64,000 nucleotides of DNA from Chamaecrista fasciculata (taxonomy: Eukaryota > Streptophyta > Magnoliopsida > Fabales > Fabaceae), in assembly GCA_003254925.1 (NCBI GenBank), contig QANZ01005775.1, positions 76,735 to 140,734 on the forward strand, given 5' to 3'. Position numbers and translations under genes: made by a program. The notes below the pieces were generated by a model, which worked only from the letters and a program-made list of their open reading frames with translations, searched no databases and was not told where the DNA came from. Below, piece after piece: positions 57,076 through 64,000 of this stretch; the stretch's first letter is position 1, and each line of letters opens with the position of its first letter.

Positions 57076-58890
57076 TCACAACCTTCTCATCCAACTTTTT
57101 GGTGGATTCTGAAAAGTAGTTAAAATCCAACGAGGATTCCCAAGTGATATCACAACACATCCCATTGTGCTCCAAATAGTGCTCCACAACCATACTCCAT
57201 CGCTATGGCTTTCCATCCAAACTCAAATTCGAATTCACCATACTCTATACTCCATACTCCCTCCTCTCTTCTCTCTTCTTTGTTGCATGCAATTGCTATC
57301 TGAGAGCCACGCAATCCCACATTTCCTTCAAAAGATTCATTTGAGAACGTGTTGAATTGCTGGCCACTGGGAATGCATCCTTCAAGTTCATTATGTGAAA
57401 GATTCAACACTTCGAGAGAGGTGAGACTTGTCAACTCCACAGGGATTTCTCCTGTAAGCTTGTTTGATGACAAATCCAACCATTCTAAGTTCTTCAGATT
57501 TTCCAATGATTTCGGAATACAACCTGTAAGCCCATTATGTGAAAGACTCAGGCCTTTCAGTGAACCAAGCTCTCCTATAACTTGTGGGATCTCTCCTTCA
57601 AACTTGTTTTTGGATAAATCCATGCTTGTGAAAATGGTCAATATCCTTTCCAAAAGAAATTCATTTCCTTTTAAGGTTATCTCAATGGAGTCTTGATAAG
57701 GGAATCAGAGGTATTCATGTAATGTAAGCCACTTTCTCCTTCACCAACATTCATCATAGCCTTAAAACATTTGAAAAATGTTGCAGGTAAAGAGCCATCG
57801 AAGTTGTTGTTGGAGAGATCCAAAATTCTCAACTTTGAAAATGACTGGAAGGATTTGCCCTTGAATTTTACAATAGAACCATGCAATTTGTTCTCTCTCA
57901 GAACAAGAACCTGTAATTCTTGAAGCCTTCCAAGCCAATGAGGAAAGGCATCCTTTATGTTGTTTCTACCCAAATCCAAGACTTCTAACTGTGTGCATTT
58001 AGCTAAAGATTGAGGTAACGACCCTTCCAATAAGTTGCCATGAAGGTTGAGGGTCTTCAACACATTTCCCACTTCAAATGCTATGGGTATAATGCTAGGG
58101 AAGCTATTCATTTGTAGATCCAACACAGAAAGGGAAGCGCTAAAGTGAGCAATGCATTGTGGAATAGTGGCAGTGAAGTTGTTGTGAGACAAGTTGAGAA
58201 CTTCAAGTGAGATCACATTGCAAATAGAAGAAGAGATTGGCCCTGTGAAGTTGTTGTGGGATACAGAGACGAATATGGTTGAAATGGGGAGGGTAGGAAG
58301 CTGACCTTGGAGCAAGTTGGAACTCAAGGCAGAGCTTGGGTTAAGACTCAAATAATCAGAATGAACAATATCATTATTCCCAGAAAAGTGAGAAATTTGT
58401 GGAGGTGAGAAATTTGAGTTGGAACTTCACCAGAAAAGTGAGAAAGGGACAAGTGTAAGTGTGTCAAACTTACAAGTTGTGCAATTTGAGATGATATGAG
58501 AGAGCCTTGAAAGTCATTGAAAGAAAGGTGGAGGGTTTGAAGATGGGTAAGAGAGTATAGAGTGATGTTAGGGTGGATTTGACCACGAAGCCAACTACAA
58601 GTAAGATTGAGGCCAATTACATAACCAAAGGCATCGCAGGTGACCCCATCCCATAAACAACAGTCTGTACTGGTTTCCCAGGACGATGTCTTGGGATATG
58701 ACAAAATATTGTAATAGTCACAATATTCAGAAATAAGAGAATAAGGATCAGGTATTTTAATGGAGAAAGAGTTGTTGAAGTGGGACAAGGCAGAGCTTTG
58801 ATCATGGCGGCATAATGGAAAAGCAAGGGAGTACTCAACAACAACAAACACTAATAAACAAAGGATAGAACACAAGGACAACCACCCCAT
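57076..58890 (-). pseudogene. Cf-type LRR receptor-like protein, broken by internal deletion and frameshifts
   Basis: Intact relatives are plasma-membrane LRR proteins without a kinase, many of them pathogen receptors of the Cf-9/RLP class. The 5' part (58890-58348) has a signal peptide, the cap motif WDGVTCD and four to five LRRs. Then about ten or more LRRs of the usual 23-28 are missing at about 58350-58400, with a frame change. The middle part (about 58420-57677) continues with good LRRs such as LEVLDLGRNNIKDAFPHWLG. The frame changes again near 57690. The next part (57653 on) has SMDLSKNKFEGEIP, LKGLSLSHNGLTG, LEWLDLSSNKLTGEIP and GCIPSGQQFNTFSNESFEGN. The frame changes a third time in the membrane region near 57180; beyond it GNPRWIL and a TGA at 57076 are visible. 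A single-exon gene. At least three independent breaks make a working product unlikely. Confidence 0.88.
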
Positions 58891-59313
58891 ATTATTTTCT
58901 GAAGAACGTTTATTACCATAAGAAATGATATCGAAAACAGCAAATATTTATAGGCAAGGATGATCCATGTGTAGTGTAGGACATGCTTTTCACAATATAA
59001 TGTAGACTGGCATTTTCTTTACATCTCTTTATGACCACTATACCTTAATTTTGCTTTCTTCAGTAGTGGAAAATTAAAGCATTTTAATCTTTTTCTTTTT
59101 GATGGTGCTCTCCACATTTGAAGAGACTGAGATTGCCCGTACGTGCATGTCTCACGATCCACAATTTCTATGTGATCATATGCATGAACTTTAATTAGAA
59201 TCATGTTTCAACTTCCAACAATAACTGTCTCTACTTTTTTAAGAAATAAAAAGCACGGTTTCACTCTTCTTTTTTTTTTTTTTTTCTTTTTTGGTAAAGA
59301 ATGCGGTTTCACA
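58891..59313. other. Upstream region of the receptor-like protein relic
   Basis: Former promoter of the relic, reading leftward. No other gene seen. A T run lies at about 59268-59290. Confidence 0.4.
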
Positions 59314-59412
59314 TACCCTTCAACTTGCCTAACATTGTTGTCAACTTTTTTTTTTCTTTCAAGACCAAAAGAAAAAAAAAGTTGACAACAATGTTAGGCA
59401 AGTTGAAGGGTA
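59314..59412. repeat. Perfect 41-bp palindrome with 17-bp spacer
   Basis: Positions 59314-59354 and 59372-59412 are exact reverse complements. The arms contain CTTCAACTTGCCTAACATTG and a T9/A9 run next to the loop. Outside the arms CACATA and TATGTG pair again after a 4-base bulge. Transcribed RNA would form a stable hairpin. Not flanked by an evident target duplication. Confidence 0.92.
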
Positions 59413-59563
59413 CGTATGTGGTTGCCAATTGTCATGATGATTAGTGGACGGAATATATATATATATATCTTAAGTTTATGTAATATATTTTGAAATATCT
59501 TGCTTCAATCTCTTAAAATTTGCCCAAATTATATTTAGAATAATTTTATTTTAAAAAGGCCAA

Positions 59564-59815
59564 AGTCCTATTTTGTCCCTCAGGTTTGCTCAAAGTTTCG
59601 TTTTTGGTTCCTCATTTTTTCGTTCTGTTTTGGTCCCTCAACTTTCCAAAACACTGTTAGTCCCTCAATATTTTTCATCTAACTCTTCTGTTAAAAAAAG
59701 GATAAAACTAACTTTAATCTCCTAAAAGTTTTACTATTTTGCATTAAGGTCCTTTTCCTTTTATAATAGGATCAAAATGTAAGAAAAAGAAAGAAATGAG
59801 GGGTTTAGATTGATT
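59564..59815. repeat. Repeat fragment with GTCCCTCA phrases
   Basis: Contains TTTTGTCCCTCAGG, TTTTGGTCCCTCAAC, TTAGTCCCTCAATA and begins AGGCCAAAGTCC, like the left arms of the Mutator-type MITEs in this window. A matching right arm is not present, so this is probably a half element. Confidence 0.5.
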
Positions 59816-59827
59816 TTACATCATGAT

Positions 59828-60055
59828 TTAAAAAATAAGATTCCAAACGCATGTTTTCACTCTATGAGGACCATGCCAATCCCAAATGTGATTCCAAACA
59901 CGATCAGAAGGAATATTAATGGAATTAGCAATAAGATTGTAGGCAGATTTAACAATAAACAAATGATCATTATTAAATCTCCACACCACTATATCATTAC
60001 CATCACAAGGCTTGGGAGGAAGAACAAATGCAAGCTTCATTAAACCTCTAGTAGA
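59828..60055 (-). mobile_element. LINE fragment: zf-RVT region, continuation of the 62.1-63.96 kb LINE
   Basis: Minus-strand reading gives LAFVLPPKPCDGNDIVVWR, LFIVKSAYNLI and WDWHGPHRVKTCVWNLI, the region that follows the reverse transcriptase in plant LINEs. It stops at about 59827, so the zf-RVT cysteines and RNase H are missing. It is separated from the reverse transcriptase only by the solo LTR, and the reading phase is kept across that insertion. Confidence 0.88.
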
Positions 60056-62119
60056 TGTTGGGAATCATAGGCGCCAAACGCAGCGGAAGCAGAAAATATA
60101 AAATTAAAATTTAAAGCGCCTAGTCCTAGAATTCCCGAACGGATCCGCTAGCAGAATTTAAAACTTTTAGATAGTGGTATAGCTCACGAGTTTTAATCGG
60201 TTGGTTGTACAAGGCGTGTGCAAGGAGTCCACTCTCAGCGTTCTCCCTCTGCCGGTGATCCACACGAACAGTTTCTCGGGCACCAAGGTGCTAGCCTTCC
60301 GTTCTTTTCTCCAAAAGAACCAGGGACCAATCTACAGCGTTTGAATTCAGGAACTCCTTCTTGAATCCAACAGCAAAAGTGGCGCATAGAAGAAACCCCC
60401 CACAAGAACTCCTTCTTGCCTTTTCTTCTCTCACAAAAGCCCTAGTTTTAATGGTGGAATTCGAATTTTCCTAACACCTTAGGCAAAAATTCGATTTTCC
60501 TCTCTCTAAGGCCAAAGTCGATTTTTCTCTCTCTCTACAAGGAGGAAGACAAAATCACAATGTGAGCTAGGGTTAGGCAAGTCGACTTGCTCCCTATATA
60601 TAAGCATAATTTTTGGTGATTTTAATATTCCTAAAATCATGATATTCTGATAATATAATTATTTTAGGACTTGAATTTATAATTAAAATATTACCTTAAT
60701 ATTTCAATTTAAATTCAAAATGCAATCTCTGAGAATCAAATGGAAGATCAAATCTTCCCATGGGACCCACAAGAGCAATGCGCCATCTCCCTCTATTTTA
60801 TCTTGAAATTTTATAAATCAAAAACATTCCTAACTCTTAGGAATTCATGATTCTCTAAAGATACTGAGTGGAGATCTCACCAAATCTATTTGAATCAAAT
60901 CTTTTGATATCTCCATCAAATCTTTTGAATTCAAATTATTATTTAAATTAATAAAACAATTTTATTAATCCAAATATCACCTATGAGGCGCCACCCCCAT
61001 ACTAATATTGGGGAATTTTATAAATCAATAATTTCCTAACTTTTAGGAATCTTATCTGATTTATTTTTCCCTAATATTTTAATTGTAAATAATTAATCCC
61101 TATTAATCATTTAACAATTATTATATTTAAACTTGTCCCACAAATTTAAATATTTCACAACTGTAGATTTGTTAAGACAAGACTTAATGTCCCAGACATT
61201 TTGTTGTGTCTTAAATTGTGCCACCGGAGTGACCCACGAATTAACCCTAATTCGTGTCCCTTTAAGCGGTGTCCTGATTTTGCTCATGTGTGACCCAGCA
61301 GGCCCCACGTGAAGTTGGCAGCAAGCCATCTCTATGACCTACAAGTCGTGAGTGAAATCTAGCAAGCCATCACGACTACCCAAAACACGTGAGTTATCGT
61401 TTTTACCAAAACCGACTTAACCTTAGTACCACCTTGTCATAGACCCTATAGTCACACGATATCTTGGTCATGGATTAGGCACAGGAAAGTCATCCATAAT
61501 CCAAACCACAACTTTCTCGATTTCCTGAGTTAGTCCCATTTACCAGTGTGGCCACGCATTTCCTTGAACAGACTCATCGAGGGCGCCAGTTAGATATCTC
61601 TCATGTTAATGAGGGACAAAATCCCATCTTGGCCAATCCACATTCCTCAGCACGGCAATCAACCAAACCCGTACCTAGCCCTTATGGCTACCCTGCTACG
61701 GGTAACGTTAGACTAGGCCAAAGTCTGACAACTGCAACGCCGGAATAATGATGACCTCAGGTCTAAGGCATCGTGACAAGCGTACAGGAGAGGCAAGCTG
61801 ATGACTAAACCCATGCAGGACTCTCCGGGTCATGTCCAGCAACTCGTAACCCCTTACGTCATTGCACCATGACTCTCGTTCCAGCATCTAGTGCATGCAT
61901 CTCTATGCACCGAGGTCATGCTGGTCTTAGTTCATTTCAAGTTCCCACTTGAATGAGCGACCAGGGACAGTTTAGACTAATTATCACATAATTAATCAGG
62001 GACTGTTATCATAGTAAACATGCTAATAATATGATAACCATTAATTTATCTCCATAAATTAATCAATATGTTCAAAACATATTTATAAAATGATTGGCCC
62101 TAGGGCACAATCTCCAACA
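60056..62119 (-). mobile_element. Solo LTR, 2064 bp, inserted in a LINE
   Basis: Starts TGTTGGGAATCATAGG and ends CAATCTCCAACA (TG...CA with inverted TGTTGG/CCAACA tips). It is flanked by a perfect 5-bp target duplication GTAGA (60051-60055 and 62120-62124). No internal retroelement genes and no second LTR share this duplication, so it is a solo LTR left by recombination. The tip style suggests Ty1/copia and a minus orientation (minus-strand start TGTTGGAGATTGTGCCC); family is an inference. Small ORFs inside are not genes. Confidence 0.9.
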
Positions 62120-63958
62120 GTAGAAAGGTGTTGTTGAAGAATAGACCAATTCCACTCTCCATTGGTCAAAGTATAGTCACAAACTTTCTTTTGAAGATTG
62201 TCCATGTCAAAAGGGAGACGAGCAAGATCGAAGAGGGTTTCCTTACCAATCCAAATGTCAGTCCAGAAATGAACTTGAGAACCATTTCCAATACGCCATT
62301 TGATACCTTTTTCAACATATCTCCAATCATGTCTAATTCCCTTCCAGCAATTAGACTCAATGCTTTTTTTGTTTATTACAGGAATGGAGCTATCACCACA
62401 ATTATACTTTGCCTTCAAAATTCTAACCCACAGCTTATCAGGTCGAGAGATGAGTTCCCAACCTAGCTTCGCCATATGGGCCAAATTGGTGAATCTAGAA
62501 GAACGAAGACCAAGACCCCCAGAGTTTTTCGGGTAACAAAGCTTCTCCCAGGCCACAAGATGAATCTTTTTAGTCCCTTCAGAAGAACCCCAAATAAACT
62601 GTCTGCTAATCTTGTCAATCTTGTCACAAATGCTCACAGGAATCAAAGTAGTGTTCATATAGTAGGAGGCAAGAGAACTTAGAATAGATTGGGTAAGAGT
62701 CACCCTACCTGCGAACGCAAGCTTTTTCATTTTCCAACCACAAAGCCTTTTGGGAGCTTTGTCAATAATGAAATTGTAAGTCCTCCTAGACACTCGCTCA
62801 TGATGGAGAGGGACTCCAAGATACTTCCCAAGATTAGCCGTCAAGGGAAAATTGAAGGCATCACTAATATCTTGCTTAACAATCATATTCATATTTCTAG
62901 AACAATAAATCCTTGTTTTTTCAGGACTAACCTTTTCCCCTGAAGCAGAGCAGAAGGTATTGAGACAATCAAAGATAACTTCAACCTGAGCAATAGAAGC
63001 CTCAGCAAAAAGAACCAAGTCATCAGCAAAGAAAAGATGGCTCAGCTTGGGTCCATTTCTAGATAGGGAAATAGGTCTCCATCTATCATCAGCAACAGCT
63101 TTATCAATAATGTGACCAAGATGCTCCATACATAAGACAAAAAGGAAAGGCGAGAGCGGGTCTCCCTGCCGCACTCCTCTTCCCATGGTGAAAGGATCAG
63201 AGAGAGAACCATTCCAAAGCACTCTCATACTGGCAGAAGTAACACACTCCAAGATAACCCCAATCAGATGCCTAGACAGACCAATCTCAGAGAGCGTGTC
63301 CTCCAGAAACTTCCAATCAAGGCGATCGTAAGCCTTCTCAAGATCCACTTTAATAGCCATCATTCCTTTCCTCCCTTTTTTCCTCTCCATAGTATGAATA
63401 GCCTCCTGAACAATGATGATGTTATCCGTGGTGGATCTTCCCCCAACAAAACTGCATTGGGATTGTTTCACAAGGATATCAATGAAGGGCCTCAAACGAA
63501 TAGCAATGATCTTTATGATGCATTTGTAGATAACATTACAAAGAGCAATCGGGCGAAGATGTCTAATGCTTTTCGGATTATCAGTTTTGGGAATAAGAAC
63601 TAGAATAGTCTCATTAACTCGTTTGATATGATGAGGTTCTCTGAAGCAAAGAGTAATAAAGTCACAAACAGTCCTCTCCACAGTACCCCAATTATTCTGG
63701 AAGAAAGCAGCATGAATACCATCAGGCCCTGGCGACTTCAGGGGATCCATGCTAAAGAAAGCATCTTTGATCTCCATATCTGTAACATCCATGTTCATAA
63801 CTCTACTGAAATCTTCAGGGAGACAAAAGGAACTGACACCTACCATACCAGAGAGTTGAGAAAGCTCAGAATCCCGACAATAGAGATTCTTGAAAAAATT
63901 AGCCGCCATATCCTTGAGATCTTGTTGATCTGTAACCCAACAATCATTCTCATCTTGT
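62120..63958 (-). CDS. LINE ORF2 reverse transcriptase part, open throughout, bounded by two LTR insertions
   Basis: The recognised frame runs from 63958 (reading NDCWVTDQQDLKDMAANFF) to the solo LTR, with 608 codons from the first ATG at 63909 (the last twelve or so codons are read-through into the LTR). Motifs: SPGPDGIHAAFF, RPIALCNVIYK, GGRSTTDNIIIVQEAIH, VDLEKAYDRLDW, RQGDPLSPFLFVLCMEH, catalytic FFADDLVLF, and the RT thumb and linker to WRIGNGSQVHFWTDIWIG. All reverse-transcriptase key residues are present. It is cut by one LTR before the RNase H side and another before the endonuclease side, so the element is dead as it stands. Subfamily differs from the 15.4 kb LINE, though they share overall organisation. 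Confidence 0.92.
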
Positions 63959-64000
63959 TGTTGGGAATTGTAGGCGCCTAACGCAGCGGAAGCAAAAATA
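63959..64000 (-). mobile_element. Start of another LTR of the same family, continuing past the window
   Basis: The last 42 bases match the first 42 of the solo LTR at 60056 with a few differences (TGTTGGGAATTGTAGGCGCC). The 5 bp before it are CTTGT (63954-63958), equal to the 5 bp after the LTR end at 48515. Confidence 0.85.

Noticed and set aside
60056-64000. A 3.9-kb intact LTR retrotransposon (LTR, reverse transcriptase, LTR)
   Set aside because: The enclosed reverse transcriptase is L1-type (FADD, RPIALCN, LINE order of domains). The first LTR has its own GTAGA duplication on both sides, and the second LTR is preceded by CTTGT, which pairs with 48516. They are separate insertions in a LINE.

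Overview
The window is nuclear DNA of a flowering plant, almost certainly a dicot. The evidence is GT-AG introns, AT-rich spacers, L1-type plant LINEs with a C-terminal RNase H, tRNA-like SINEs, many Mutator- and Tourist-type MITEs, and two host genes with close dicot relatives (an LRR-VIII receptor kinase and the phototropism gene RPT2). The species cannot be named from the sequence. I found no CRISPR, operon or prokaryotic feature, and no convincing new multi-gene system. Host genes are few and the rest is a layered repeat landscape. Layout: 1-12.2 kb holds most of a 20-exon minus-strand LRR receptor-like kinase of the At1g06840 type, with its 3' end cut off by the window. 12.2-30.5 kb is repeat-rich spacer: a retroposon at 12.9 kb, a 5'-truncated LINE with an 870-codon open frame at 15.4-18.0 kb, a 123-bp inverted repeat pair around 18.6/19.9 kb enclosing a Tourist-like MITE, a 764-bp TIR element at 25.2 kb, a promoter-like stretch at 27.6-27.8 kb with no gene behind it, a poly(A) retroposon at 28.6 kb and a Pack-MULE-like element at 29.5-30.5 kb. 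30.8-31.9 kb is a small three-exon plus-strand gene for a DnaJ-type cysteine-rich zinc-finger protein with one membrane segment. 32-45 kb is spacer with a SINE, nested MITEs, a truncated LINE, a possible LTR relic, a second SINE and a diverged tandem duplication. 45.3-48.0 kb is RPT2 on the plus strand, four exons, 587 residues. 48.3-64 kb is the most rearranged part: the endonuclease half of a LINE next to the end of an LTR, two near-identical copies of a 1.6-2.5 kb segment, a broken Cf-type receptor-like protein gene, a perfect 41-bp palindrome, and the reverse-transcriptase half of a LINE interrupted by a solo LTR and abutting another LTR at the window edge. How the parts relate: the kinase, RPT2, the zinc-finger protein and the receptor-like protein relic are independent host genes with no visible shared pathway. 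The strongest structural signal is that the two LINE halves (48.5-49.4 kb and 62.1-63.96 kb) meet LTR ends of one family, carry the same 5-bp target duplication CTTGT, and continue each other's reading frame, yet lie 15 kb apart in swapped order. This implies either a tandem duplication of the block or an assembly misjoin. A single N lies exactly at the suspicious breakpoint, and all four Ns of the window lie in or at repeats.
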